Source of the DNA: FEN-299 sp963717945
GTDB taxonomy: Bacteria > Acidobacteriota > Vicinamibacteria > Vicinamibacterales > Fen-181
DNA length: 64,000 nucleotides
Reading direction: 5' to 3'
Assembly (NCBI GenBank): GCA_963717945.1
Contig: CAVQXT010000001.1
Coordinates: forward strand, 646,549-710,548
Shown here: positions 36,440-46,400 of the stretch, piece by piece
Numbering within the stretch: position 1 is the stretch's first letter
How the letters are laid out: each line of letters begins with the position of its first letter
Made by a program: the position numbers and the translations under genes
Notes under the pieces: model-generated
The model's database searches: none
The model's input: the letters and a program-made list of their open reading frames with translations, nothing else
Told to the model about the DNA's origin: nothing

Positions 36440-37298
36440 GCGCCTTCGACGTCGTGCCGCCCTTCTTGGCGGGCTTCACGGGCCGAGGGCCCGCGGTGCC
36501 CGCCTTGATCTCCGCCATCAGCTTGTCGCCCTTCTGCAGGAACTCGCTCTTCTGGAACTCCGCGGCGAGCTTCGCCAGCAGCGGCGGGGCCTCGGGCGTC
36601 AGGCCCATCTTCACGTACATGTCCGCCAGGTAGTAGTAGAGCCCGTCGCGCCTGGAGAACTGCGGATTGGTGTTCAGCACGCCACGCAGGCGGACGATCG
36701 CGCCCGGGAACCACCTCGTGCGGTAGTAGAACACGCCCACCAGGTAGTCGGAGTCACTCAGCCGGTCGCGACACTCCTGCAGTTTCTTGCGGCCTTCCGC
36801 GCCCAGCGGGCTGTCGGGATAGCGCTGGACGAAAGCCTCGAACTCCTTGACGGCCTCCCGGGTCTGCGTCTGGTCGCGCTGCGGCGCGAGCATCTGGGAG
36901 TAGTGCGACAGCGCGAGTTTGTACTGGGCGTAGTAGGCCCGCTCGTGCGTCGGGAAATAGGTGAGGAACTCCCGGAACTCGTTCGCGGCCAGGATGACCG
37001 ATCCCGCCGAGTCCTCGCCGAGGTACGCGTCGCCGAGGCCCAGCTTGGCGTCGGGCCGGAAACGGCTCTGCGGGTAGTTGTCGACGATCTGCTTGAAGTA
37101 CTCCCGGGCCCGGATCCACTTCTTCTTCTTCAGCCAGTCGGTGCCCTGGTCGAACAGGTACTTGTCGGCGTCGGCGGCCGGGGTGACGACCGGCTTCTTG
37201 GTCTTCGCCCCGCAGCCGCCCGAGAGCACGAGCGGCGCGAACGAGAGCGCGAGCAGAACGACCACGGAAGGGAGACGAACCGATCGGATCAGGTGCAT
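36429..37298 (-). CDS. bamD: Outer membrane assembly lipoprotein BamD
   Basis: Essential lipoprotein of the BAM complex that folds beta-barrel proteins into the outer membrane, proof of a Gram-negative-type envelope. 289 residues: lipoprotein signal with lipobox LSGGC near residue 29, then TPR-like repeats (FDQGTDWLKKKKWIRAREYFKQIVDNYPQSRF, YAQYKLALSHYSQM, EAFVQRYPDSPLGAEGRKK, LIGVFYYRTRWFPGAI-like unit). The C-terminal Lys/Pro/Ala tail is longer than in proteobacterial BamD. It lies 96 bp after the thioesterase gene on the same strand. Confidence 0.9.
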   Translation of the reverse strand: MHLIRSVRLPSVVVLLALSFAPLVLSGGCGAKTKKPVVTPAADADKYLFDQGTDWLKKKKWIRAREYFKQIVDNYPQSRFRPDAKLGLGDAYLGEDSAGSVILAANEFREFLTYFPTHERAYYAQYKLALSHYSQMLAPQRDQTQTREAVKEFEAFVQRYPDSPLGAEGRKKLQECRDRLSDSDYLVGVFYYRTRWFPGAIVRLRGVLNTNPQFSRRDGLYYYLADMYVKMGLTPEAPPLLAKLAAEFQKSEFLQKGDKLMAEIKAGTAGPRPVKPAKKGGTTSKAPKA

Positions 37299-37394
37299 GA
37301 GTGTTCCGTCACGCGCGCATCAGCGCCGCTTCCAGCCAGGCGTATTCGGCGGCCAAGCTCTCGTCATTGTACACGGGGGCAGCGTCCCGCCCCT

Positions 37395-37811
37395 TCAACC
37401 AAATAGCGCCTTGACCAGCGGAGGCAGCCGGCGCGGCCGTCCGTCGGGGCCGACGCCGCAGTGTTCGGTCCAGCCCGTCGTCGACGCCTCGGAGGCGCCG
37501 ACCGGGACGACATCGTAGTCGAACCGGAGCCTGAACGGCGACAGCAGCGTGGCCCGCGCCCGCACATCCACCTCGTCGTCGTACCGAAGCGGGCGGTGAT
37601 ATTCGCAGTGGGCTGTAATGACCGGCAGGATCGTTCCCTCGGTCTCGAGCTGCCTGTAGGTCGCCCCGGTCACCCGAAGCCACTCGGTCCGGCCCACCTC
37701 GAACCAGACCAGGTAGTTGGCGTGGTAGACGACGCCCATCTGGTCGGTTTCGGCGTACCGGACCCGGAGCCGGGCGCTCGACACGCGGTCGCTCGTCAGC
37801 GGGAACCTCAT
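37395..37811 (-). CDS. YbgC/FadM-type acyl-CoA thioesterase
   Basis: 138-residue hotdog-fold thioesterase. The active-site block VRYAETDQMGVVYHANYLVWFEVGRTEWL contains the conserved Asp and the DxMGxVxHxxY pattern; strands such as HCEYHRPLRYDDEVDVRARATLL follow. Hydrolyses acyl-CoA, substrate length unknown. The ATG overlaps the rpe stop (ATGA), making this the last gene of the aroC-to-thioesterase operon. Confidence 0.88.
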   Translation of the reverse strand: MRFPLTSDRVSSARLRVRYAETDQMGVVYHANYLVWFEVGRTEWLRVTGATYRQLETEGTILPVITAHCEYHRPLRYDDEVDVRARATLLSPFRLRFDYDVVPVGASEASTTGWTEHCGVGPDGRPRRLPPLVKALFG

Positions 37812-38503
37812 CGTCCCGGTGGTTCGCCGTCGCGCGTGGCGGCGGCCAGCTCGGCGGCTTGTCGCAGGGCCCGCGCGGCCGCGACGACGTCCGGAGTTCG
37901 GAAGATCGAAGAGCCTGCCACCAGGATCTCCGCTCCTGCGCGGACCACGGTGCCGACCGTCGAAACGTCGAGGCCGCCGTCAACCTCGATCGGCGCGCGA
38001 TTGCCCGCCCGGTCGAGCATCGCCCGCAACTCTCTGACCTTAGACGCGGAGCGGGGCAGAAAAGCCTGCCCGCCGAAGCCGGGATTCACCGACATGACCA
38101 GGATGAAGTCCACGTCGGGGATGACCTCCTCGAGCGCGACGACCGGAGTCGAGGGATTGATCGCCACGCCGGCCTTCGCGCCGAGACTCTTGATGAAGGC
38201 CAGCGTGCGGTTCAGGTGCGGCAGCACCTCGACGTGCACCGAGAGCATCGCGGCGCCGGCCTCCACGAACGCCTCGGCGAAGCGATCGGGGTCGGTGATC
38301 ATCAGGTGCACGTCGAGCGGCACGTGGGTGACGCGCCTGAGCGATCGCACGACAGGGGGGCCGACCGTCAGGTTCGGGACGAAATGGCCGTCCATCACGT
38401 CCACGTGGATCTGATCGGCGCCGCCGCGCTCGGCGGCGGCCACCGCCTCGCCCAGGGCGGCGAAGTCGGCCGCGAGAATCGACGGGGCCAGTCGAATGGT
38501 CAC
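37808..38503 (-). CDS. rpe: Ribulose-phosphate 3-epimerase
   Basis: Interconverts ribulose-5-phosphate and xylulose-5-phosphate in the pentose phosphate pathway. 231-residue TIM barrel: LAPSILAADFAALGEAV, IHVDVMDGHFVPNLTVGPPVV, DVHLMITDPDRF, MSVNPGFGGQAFLP and IEVDGGLDVSTV with metal His/Asp residues. GTG start with GAGGTGAG upstream; it overlaps the PASTA gene stop (GTGA) and its own stop overlaps the next start (ATGA). Confidence 0.95.
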   Translation of the reverse strand: MTIRLAPSILAADFAALGEAVAAAERGGADQIHVDVMDGHFVPNLTVGPPVVRSLRRVTHVPLDVHLMITDPDRFAEAFVEAGAAMLSVHVEVLPHLNRTLAFIKSLGAKAGVAINPSTPVVALEEVIPDVDFILVMSVNPGFGGQAFLPRSASKVRELRAMLDRAGNRAPIEVDGGLDVSTVGTVVRAGAEILVAGSSIFRTPDVVAAARALRQAAELAAATRDGEPPGR

Positions 38504-39222
38504 CGGCTCACCTCGAGAGAAACCGTGTCCCCGGGCGTGACCTGGAACCCAGCCTGCGGCGACTGGCGGATCACGATGCCGGCGGGGACCCCGGGATACG
38601 GGTTCTGGCCGACGACCGCCACCCGGAAGCCGTCGGCCCTGAGCGCCTCGGCGGCGAGCGCGCCGCTGACGCCGATCAGGTCCGGCATCACGTAGGCGGC
38701 GGCGCGTTCGCTGCGGTTGACGAGCAGCGACACGGCCGCCGCGCGGGTGCCCTCCGGCGGATCCTGCGCGACCACGACGTCGGCCGGCAGGTCGTTCGAC
38801 CTGATGTCCGACACGGTGGCCAGAGACAGCCCGCCTTGCTGCAGCTGCAGGCGGGCGGTTCGCTCGGTCTCGCCCAGCAGCCCGGGCACGGTGGCCACCA
38901 CGCCGCCCGTGCTCAGCCACACCCTGACGGTGCGACCTCTCCGCGCGGCGGTGGCGGCCGCCGGCTCCTGTTGCGCGATCCGGCCCGCACCCACGTTCGG
39001 ATCGGCGCGCCGGGTCTCATCCACGCGCAGCGTGAGGCCGACCTGGCCGACGATCGCGCTGGCCGAGCTCAACGGCTGCCCGACGAGCGAGGGAACGGTC
39101 ACGTCGCGGGTCCGCAGCGCGATCCTCGCTGCCAGCGTGGCAAAGAGCGTGTAGGTCGCCAGCAGCGCGGCGACAATGAGGAGGAATTTCCCCGCGCCCC
39201 ACACGCGGGCGGTGAGTGCCAT
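38500..39222 (-). CDS. Membrane-anchored protein with three PASTA domains
   Basis: 240 residues: one membrane helix at residues 10-35 (GKFLLIVAALLATYTLFATLAARIAL) and three PASTA repeats, VTVPSLVGQPLSSASAIVGQVGLTL, ATVPGLLGETERTARLQLQQGGLSL and YVMPDLIGVSGALAAEALRADGF. PASTA modules bind muropeptides or beta-lactams in penicillin-binding proteins and Ser/Thr kinases; here no kinase or transpeptidase is attached. It may serve as a peptidoglycan-binding periplasmic protein. It is embedded in a translation-related operon between rsmB and rpe. Confidence 0.87.
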   Translation of the reverse strand: MALTARVWGAGKFLLIVAALLATYTLFATLAARIALRTRDVTVPSLVGQPLSSASAIVGQVGLTLRVDETRRADPNVGAGRIAQQEPAAATAARRGRTVRVWLSTGGVVATVPGLLGETERTARLQLQQGGLSLATVSDIRSNDLPADVVVAQDPPEGTRAAAVSLLVNRSERAAAYVMPDLIGVSGALAAEALRADGFRVAVVGQNPYPGVPAGIVIRQSPQAGFQVTPGDTVSLEVSR

Positions 39223-39238
39223 CGATGGACCGACTGTA

Positions 39239-40627
39239 CTACAAGTGCTTTGGATTCACCAAGTAGCGGTGACGGCGAAGCGCCGCGGCGAAGAACGTCT
39301 CGAGGCCGTGCGCCCAGGGGCTCGTCCTCAGAAAGCCGGCGGGCGTCACGAGCGAGGCCAGCCCGGCCACGCCGGTCCCGGCCTCCCGGATCGGTTCGAT
39401 TTCGAACTCCTGGTGCTCGAGAAGAAAGGCGCCGACGACATCCTCGTTCTCCTCGGGCTCGCTCGAACACGTCGCGTAGATCAGGCGTCCGCCCGGCTTC
39501 ACCGTCGTGGCCGCCCGCTCCAGGATCTGCCGCTGTCTGCTGGCGAACGCCGGGAGGTCGGCCGCCGACCGCCGCCAGCGAATCTCCGGATCGCGGCGAA
39601 GGGTGCCCAGCCCGGTACAGGGCGCGTCGACCAGGACGCGGTCGAACGCCGGACCGAAGGGCAGGGCCTCCGCGTCGAACCGGGCGATCCGAACGCACCG
39701 CGCGCCGCTGCGCGCGATGGTGCGCTCGAGCAACTCCACGCGCCGCGCCCGCACGTCGCCTGCCACGATCAGGCCGCGGTCGCCCATGCGGCCGGCCATC
39801 GCGACGGTCTTTCCTCCGGGCGACGCGCACGCGTCGAGCACGCGCTCGCCCGGCCGCGCGCCGGCGGCGAGCGCGACCAGCTGCGACGCTTCGTCCTGGA
39901 CGAAGAACGCGCCCTGGTCGTGCAGCGGCGTCGCCAGCGGGTTGCCGTCCACGACTACCAGTCCGTCGGGCGAATACCGCGCGGGCTCGACCCTGACTCC
40001 CGCGGCCGCGAGGCGGCCGGCCAACTCGTCGCGCGAGTTCGTGAGGGTGTTGGCGCGGAGGGTGAGCGGGGCGGGAGAGTTGTCGAAACGGACCAGGGCC
40101 TCGGCGGCGTCGAACCCCTCACGGTCGAGCCAGCGTTCGACGAGCCAGCGCGGGTGCGAGCAGGTGACCGACAGGTAGTCGAGCGCCCCCTCGCGGTCCG
40201 GCGCGGCCGGCCTGGCCGGCAGCGGCAGCCGCTCCCGTTCCCGTTCGATCCGCCTGAGCACCGCGTTCACGAACGCGCTCGCGCTGCTCTTGCGCGCCTC
40301 CCGCACCAACTCCACTGCATCATCGACCACCGCGCGGGCGGGGACACGATCGAGGTGCAGGAGCTGGTAGGCGCTGAGGCGCAGGATGTCGAGCACTTCC
40401 GGATCGATTCGGGAGAGCGGCCGCCGGCCGAAGGCCTCGATCACCGCGTCGAACGCGCCCATCCACCGCAGCGTTCCCGTGGTGATCTCGGCGGCCAGGG
40501 CGGCGTCCCGCTCGTCGGGCAGCCGGGTTCGAGCCCGCGCGAGCGCGTCGGGAAGGTCGTGACGGTTGGAGGAGACCGCGCGCAGCGCCGCGTAGGCCGC
40601 GCGCCGCGCCGGCGCCGCCTGTTTCAT
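39239..40627 (-). CDS. rsmB: 16S rRNA (cytosine-967) C5-methyltransferase RsmB
   Basis: 462 residues. N-terminal NusB-like RNA-binding domain (ALRAVSSNRHDLPDALARA, IDPEVLDILRLSAYQLLHLDRVP) and a C-terminal SAM-dependent RNA m5C domain with DACASPGGKTVAMAG (SAM), FDRVLVDAPCTGLGTLRRDPE (motif IV with one catalytic Cys) and IYATCSSEPEENEDVV (motif VI, nucleophilic Cys). The ATG overlaps the fmt stop (ATGA), as in the common fmt-rsmB pairing. Confidence 0.94.
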   Translation of the reverse strand: MKQAAPARRAAYAALRAVSSNRHDLPDALARARTRLPDERDAALAAEITTGTLRWMGAFDAVIEAFGRRPLSRIDPEVLDILRLSAYQLLHLDRVPARAVVDDAVELVREARKSSASAFVNAVLRRIERERERLPLPARPAAPDREGALDYLSVTCSHPRWLVERWLDREGFDAAEALVRFDNSPAPLTLRANTLTNSRDELAGRLAAAGVRVEPARYSPDGLVVVDGNPLATPLHDQGAFFVQDEASQLVALAAGARPGERVLDACASPGGKTVAMAGRMGDRGLIVAGDVRARRVELLERTIARSGARCVRIARFDAEALPFGPAFDRVLVDAPCTGLGTLRRDPEIRWRRSAADLPAFASRQRQILERAATTVKPGGRLIYATCSSEPEENEDVVGAFLLEHQEFEIEPIREAGTGVAGLASLVTPAGFLRTSPWAHGLETFFAAALRRHRYLVNPKHL

Positions 40628-41580
40628 GTGCCGAACCGGGAGCCGACGCCGATCCTGGCGCCGGCCGCGAACTCGCGGGCCGTGACCGCCCGGCGCCCCT
40701 CGGCTTGCAGCTGCGTGAGGCAGAGAGCGTTCCCGTCGCCGGCGAGGACCACGAGGCCGTCCCGGCAGGCGGCGACGACTTCTCCCGGTGTGGCCTGGCT
40801 GGACCACGTCACCGGGGTTGGCGCCATCGATGTGCGGAGGACGATGACCCGCGCGTCGTGGAGGGTGGTGAACGCGTGGGGCCAGGGATGCAGGCCCCGC
40901 ACCTGGTTGTGGATCGCGAGCGCAGGGGCGCCCCAGTCGATCGCGCCGTCGTCGCGGGTGAGCCGCGGCGCGTAGGTGACGAGGCGCTCGTCCTGCGGCG
41001 TCTCCCGGGCCGTGCCGGCCGCCAGTTGATCGATCACCGGGAGGATCAGCCGCGCGCCGAGCGCCGCCAGGTCGCGCTCCACCTCCTCCGACGTCTCGTC
41101 GTTCCCGATCGGCCGTCGGGTCTCGGCGAACACCCCGCCGGCGTCGAGCGCCTCGACCACGCGCATGATGGAGACGCCCGTCTCGCTGTCGCCCGCCATG
41201 ACCGCGCGGTGGATGGGCGAGGCTCCGCGCCAGCGGGGGAGCAGCGATGCATGGACGTTGAGCAAACCGAGCGCCGGGATGGCCAGCAGCCTCGCCGGGA
41301 GAATCTTGCCGTACGCGGCGACGATCCCGAGGTCGGGCGCGAGCGCGGCGAGCGTGGACAGGAACGCGTCGTCCTTGATCCGCTCGGGCTGGAGCAGCGT
41401 CAGCGCGTGCTCGGCGGCGAAGGCGGCCACCGGCCCCGGGCTGGGCTTCTGGCCCCGCCCGCGCGGTCGATCGGGCTGGGTGACGACGGCCACGACCTGG
41501 TGGCCGCGCGCGAGGACCTCGCGCAGCGTGGGCACGGCGAACCCAGGCGTGCCGAAGAACACGACCCGGATCTTCGTCAT
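40624..41580 (-). CDS. fmt: Methionyl-tRNA formyltransferase
   Basis: Formylates initiator Met-tRNA with 10-formyl-THF. 318 residues: RVVFFGTPGFAVPTLREVL, VAAYGKILPARLL, and the catalytic block LNVHASLLPRWRGASPIHRAVMAGD (Asn, His, and downstream Asp). The C-terminal OB-like tRNA-binding domain ends near the protein terminus. It lies between def and rsmB, the classic def-fmt-rsmB cluster; def precedes it with a 4-bp gap. Confidence 0.96.
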   Translation of the reverse strand: MTKIRVVFFGTPGFAVPTLREVLARGHQVVAVVTQPDRPRGRGQKPSPGPVAAFAAEHALTLLQPERIKDDAFLSTLAALAPDLGIVAAYGKILPARLLAIPALGLLNVHASLLPRWRGASPIHRAVMAGDSETGVSIMRVVEALDAGGVFAETRRPIGNDETSEEVERDLAALGARLILPVIDQLAAGTARETPQDERLVTYAPRLTRDDGAIDWGAPALAIHNQVRGLHPWPHAFTTLHDARVIVLRTSMAPTPVTWSSQATPGEVVAACRDGLVVLAGDGNALCLTQLQAEGRRAVTAREFAAGARIGVGSRFGT

Positions 41581-41584
41581 GGCG

Positions 41585-42094
41585 TCACCAGGTGCCCGAG
41601 CGGATCTGCTTCTTGATCCGCCGGACGATGAGGTCGCGTTTGAGCCCGCGGAGGCGGTCCACGAACACCCGCCCGTCGAGGTGATCGAGCTCGTGCTGGA
41701 ACGCGCGCGCCAGCAGTCCCTCACCGCTGTAAACCCGTTCGTGGCCCTCGAGGTCGAGGCCCTTGATCGCCGCGCGCTCGGGCCGCGCGACGGTGGCGTT
41801 GAAGCCGGGCACGCTGAGACAGCCTTCCTCCTCGAGCTGCATCCCCTCGCGCTCGACGAACTCCGGGTTGAGGAGCGTGATCAGGCCGGACGGGCTGTGG
41901 CCGAGCGAGAGGTCGATGACGACCAGCCGGATCGGCACGCCGACCTGCGGCGCCGCCAGGCCGATGCCCGGCGCGGCGTACATCGTCTCGACCATGTCGC
42001 GCGCGAGCGCAGCGATCTCGGCCGTGATGTTGTGGACGGCCTCCGCCGGCCGGTGGAGCGGCGCTTCGCCGTACTTGACGATCGGCCTGATCAT
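41585..42094 (-). CDS. def: Peptide deformylase
   Basis: Removes the formyl group from nascent N-termini. 169 residues with all three PDF motifs: GIGLAAPQVG (I), EEGCLSVPGF (II, metal Cys) and QHELDHLDG (III, HExxH). The ATG overlaps the aroC stop as ATGA. That overlap supports the downstream aroC frame and therefore the frameshift described for aroC. Confidence 0.96.
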   Translation of the reverse strand: MIRPIVKYGEAPLHRPAEAVHNITAEIAALARDMVETMYAAPGIGLAAPQVGVPIRLVVIDLSLGHSPSGLITLLNPEFVEREGMQLEEEGCLSVPGFNATVARPERAAIKGLDLEGHERVYSGEGLLARAFQHELDHLDGRVFVDRLRGLKRDLIVRRIKKQIRSGTW

Positions 42095-43333
42095 CGTCCC
42101 GACGCATTCCCGGCGGGCTGGCCCACGCCGGCCCGCGGAGCGAAGCGCAGCCGCCGGGCCTCGTGCCAGGCCGCCAGGTTGCGCAGGATGTCTTCGATCG
42201 AATCGCCGCCGAACGTCTCGAGCAGCGCGTCCGCCAGGACGAGGGCGACCACCGCCTCGCCAATGACCGAGGCGGCGGGGACGGCGCAGACGTCGCTGCG
42301 CTCGATCGACGCCGACATCTCGCGCCCCGTCTCCAGATCCACCGACGGCAGGGGAGACATCAGCGTCGGCAAGCGGCTTCATGTAGGCGGTGGCGCGGAT
42401 CTCCTCGCCGTTGGAGACGCCGCCCTCGAGGCCGCCCGCGCGATTGGTCGGTCGCGTGAATCGCTCCGGCCGCTCCGAGTCCGAGGCCGGGAGGATGGGA
42501 TCGTGCACGGCCGACCCCGGCCGGGCCGCGGCGGCCACCCCGTCGCCGATCTCGACGGCCTTGATGGCGGGGATGGACATCAGCGCCTGCGCCAGGCGAC
42601 CGTCCAGGCGGCGGTCCCACTGCGAGTAGCTGCCGAGGCCGGCGGGCACCCCGCGGGCGATCACCTCGAAGCGGCCGCCGAGCGTGTCGCCGGCGGCGCG
42701 GGCGGCGTCGATGGCGGCGATCATCGCGTCCCGGCACGCCGCGTCCACGCAGCGGACCGGGTTCTCCTCGTCGAGCGCGGACACGTCCTCGAACGCGCGC
42801 AGGCTCGTGCCGGGCGACTGAACCTCCCCGATCGCCGTGACGTGGGCCGCGACCCGAATGCCGGCCCGCTCGAGCAGGGCAGCGGCGCAGGCGCCGGCGG
42901 CGACCCGGGCGGCGGTCTCGCGGGCGCTGGACCGTTCGAGAACGTCGCGCAGGTCGCGATGGCCGTACTTCAGGGCTCCGGCGAGATCCGCGTGGCCGGG
43001 GCGGGGACGGGTGACCGGCGACCTGTGCGCGCCGAGCGTTGACGCCGGCGGCTCGGCCTCGACGGCCATCGTCCACTGCCAGTTCACCCAGTCCCTGTTC
43101 CTGATGCGGAGCGCGATCGGCGTGCCCAGCGTCAGCCCGTGACGAACGCCGGAGAGGATCTCGACGTGGTCGGACTCGATCGCCATGCGCCGGCCCCGTC
43201 CGTGGCCAAGCTGGCGTCGGTGCAGCTGCCCGTCGATCTGATCGATCGACAGGGGCAGGCCGGCGGGCATCCCGTCGAGGATCGCCACCAGCGACTGGCC
43301 GTGCGATTCACCCGCAGTCAGAAAGCGCAGCAT
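42091..43333 (-). pseudogene. aroC: Chorismate synthase with a single-base frameshift
   Basis: Chorismate synthase makes chorismate, the precursor feeding the trp operon at the end of this window. The N-terminal frame (from 43333) encodes MLRFLTAGESHGQSLVAILDG, GRGRRM, and RATAYMKPL, then loses homology. The C-terminal frame restarts with PTLMSPLPSVDLETGREMSASIERSDVCAVPAASVIGEAVVALVLADALLETFGG and ends in an ATGA overlap with def. One extra A/T base at about 42371-42372 (reading CTTGCC where CTGCCG gives Leu-Pro) explains the break. The gene is otherwise full length, so either it is inactivated, or this is an assembly error; see findings. Confidence 0.85.
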
Positions 43334-43469
43334 GACAGCCTCATTCTAGCCGAAGTTTCTGCGCGGTCCGGGCTGGTCCGCGATGCCCGGGCCGGCAGGG
43401 GGGCCGTGAACACCGGGGGTTCCCGCCCGCGGCTTCTCCGGCCGCGATTTTGCAACTGGTGCCGGCGTC

Positions 43470-46400
43470 ATGGCGCCGGTGCTCTTCGCGGACCGATTCG
43501 TCCGTGTGCGGCCCGGCGAGGCGATCGACCTCGCCACCGCACGCCGGGTGTGGATCCGGACCGTCGGGCCCGGCGGCCGCGCGGAAGTGGCAGGGTGGCT
43601 GGCCCGCTGCGCCAGCCTGTCGAGCCTGTGGCACCCGAGCTTCATTCCGCTGGCCGACTTCGGCGCCGTCGGGCGAAACGGGTTCTTCGAAGCCTGGGAT
43701 ACCCCGTCGCCGCCCTCCGCCGGCCGTGACAGCCGCCGCATCATGCCGCTGCCCACCCGTGCCTCAGGTTCGCGCGGCTCCGCGGCGGCGGAGGATGAGA
43801 TCCGCAGCCTCGTGTGCGGCCTCGAGGACCTGCTCGAGCACGGCGTCTCGGGTCACCCGCGCGCGGCCTGCCTGCGTGTGCCCGGCGGGCCGCGCCAAGT
43901 GGTGCTCGTGCACCTGGCGGCGCGCACCGCGCGGCTGCGCGGCTACGTCCCGGTCAACGCCCGAGCGCTCGGCGACGCCGGCCCAAGGGCCTTGCGCTCC
44001 GGGCAGTGGCGAGAGCTCCTTCAAGGACGGCACGTCATGGTGCTCGACGACGAAGTTCCCGCCGGGACCAGTCGAGCGGCGCCGTTGTTCTTCCTGTCGC
44101 TGGGTCTCGCCAGCGACCGCCCCCACGTGCTGTTGAGCGTCGAGTCTTCGCCGCCCCGGGAAGGCCGGAGCGGAACGGTGTTCGCGGTCCCGGCCGACAG
44201 GCCGGCCGTCGTGCGAGAAAACGTCGCAGCCTACCTGTTGCCTACCAGGGTGACAGCGGGCTCCGGCGATCCCGCGGCCACCCTGATCGGCGCGGCGATC
44301 GCCAGCGGCCGTCATGCCCAGGCCGAACGGCTGCTGCGCGAACGGCTCGGCCGGTTCGCCAGGAGGCGGGACGAGGCGGCGGGCGGCGAAGCCGCCCTGG
44401 CGCTCGGTCGTCTGCTCCTCGTGCGGGGGCGCGCCACGTGTGCCGGCCGGGTGCTCGAAGAGGCTCGCGAGCGGTTCGACCGCGCGTCCCTTGCCGGTCC
44501 GGCCGTCCACGCCGCGGTCTTCATCGGCTTGGCCTGGACCGATGCCGGGCGCTTCGGTCCGGCCGAGGCGGCACTTCGAGCGGCATCAGTCGCGGCGTCG
44601 AAGCTGTCGGTCGCGGAGCTCGAAGAGCTGGCCAACCTCGCGCTCGCGCGGTGTCTCTACTGGCAGGCTCGACTGGCCGAGGCCTCCGACTGCCTGGCCC
44701 ATCCGACCGCGCCGACGTGGGGCATCCCGCTCGGGGACCCGACTGACAACCGGTCGGCCGTCGCCTCGGCCGGAGTCGTGTGCGCGCGGGAACGGCTGTA
44801 TGGCGCATCGCTCCCGAGAGCCCTTCCGGATTGGAGAGGCGACCCGTGGGCCGTCGGCGAGATCGATCTCGGGGTCGCGCGGTCGTGTTTGGCGTCGCGC
44901 ATTGCGCTTGCCACACACGACGTCGAGCAGGCCGGCCGGCGTGCGGCGGAAGCGAGGGAACAGGCGCAGCAGGGCGGCGACAGCGTCGGGCTGGCGGCCG
45001 CCTGCGCCGTGAAGGCGGCCGTCTACGGCGCGCTCGGCGACATCGACGCGGTCCGCGGCGAGGTGGAGACCGGCTTGCTCGCGGCACGTCAGGCGCACGC
45101 GCCTCTTCGGGCCCTTCGGCTGCGCATCCTCATGGCCAGGTGCCTCCGGGAGGCCGGCCGCGATCGGGACGCCCGGCGCTGGCTGGCGCGCCTGTCCCGG
45201 CTCGACCCGGCGAAGCTGCCGCGGGTGGTCGGCCTGCCGCTCGAACGCGCCATTCGCGGCGACGACGCACCGCCCGCCGCGCGGTCCGATGGCGGCCGAC
45301 GACCGCCGCATGCCGGGACCCCGGCGGGGGAGTCGGCGTCCCTGGGGCCGGCCCCGGCCGCCGATCTCGTCACGGCGCTCGTCGAGGTGCTCCGCGTGTG
45401 CCAGTCCTCCGACGACGATGCGGCTGTGCTCGGGCGCGTCTCGACCGCCCTTCGTGAACGCACGAAGGCGGTGGCGGTCGCCTGCTTCGGCCGCGTACGC
45501 GACGCCGCATGTCTGCTCGCCGCCGACGGGCGCGACGCCAGGGGCGAGGACCTGGCGCAACGGGCCATCGACTCCGGGCTCGTGGTCGCGCCGACATCGA
45601 CCCTGTCGGGTCTCGAGGCCGCCGTGCCGATCCGGTTCGCCGGGTCAGTCGTCGGCGCCTTCGTGTGCCGGTTCGGCGCCGACGCGCCGCCGGACTGGGC
45701 CGCCGTCCGGAACCTCGTCGTCGCCGCGGCGGCCGCCGCCGGACCGTGCGTGCGGACGGTGGCGGATCTGCGCTCGCTCCCGGCGTCGCAGCCCGACACG
45801 GCGGTCGGAGAGATTCTCGGCGGGAGCGATGCGATCGCGGACCTGCGCCGCGCGGTGCTGCGAGCCGCCGCCGCGCCGTTCAACGTGGTCATCGAGGGTG
45901 AGAGCGGCAGCGGCAAGGAGCTCGTGGCCCGCGCGCTGCACCGCCTCGGCCCGCGGCGGGACCGCCCCCTCTGCGCGCTCAACTGCGCCGCCCTCGCCGA
46001 CGAGCTCGTCGAGGCGGAGCTGTTCGGCCACGCGCGCGGCGCCTTCACCGGCGCGGTCGCCGAACGCAAGGGACTGTTCGAGGAGGCCGATCACGGCGTC
46101 CTCGTCCTCGACGAAGTCGGCGAGCTGACCGCGCGGGCGCAGGCCAAGCTGCTGCGCGCCATCCAGGAGGGAGAAGTGCGGCGGGTCGGCGAGAACTTCG
46201 CGCGGCCGGTGGACGTGCGGATCGTGGCGGCCAGCAACCGGCCGCTCGCCGCGGCCGTCGAGTCCGGGGTGTTTCGCCGCGACCTGCTCTACCGCCTCGA
46301 GGTCGTCAGGATCGTCGTGCCCCCGCTGCGCCTGCGCGCCGAGGACATCCCGCTGCTCGCCGGCCATTTCTGGCGAGAGGCTTCGGCCCGGGTCGGCAGC

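Noticed and set aside
37309..37394. Short peptide-like frame (GRDAAPVYNDESLAAEYAWLEAALMRA) between the thioesterase gene and bamD.
   Set aside because: It lacks a supported start and ribosome-binding site and most of the frame is a shadow of the thioesterase and rpe genes; possibly a gene remnant but not demonstrable.
41585..43333. A single 582-codon frame joining the aroC N-terminus to def.
   Set aside because: The middle part (after RATAYMKPL) has no homology and the true aroC C-terminus is in another frame; the def start is fixed by ATGA overlap. It is an artefact of the frameshift, not a fusion protein.
43439..43454. A -24/-12-like element (GG and GC 12 bp apart, ending TTGCA) before the sigma54 activator gene.
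   Set aside because: The start point would leave only about 5 nt before the ATG and no ribosome-binding site; one chance match in GC-rich DNA is likely.
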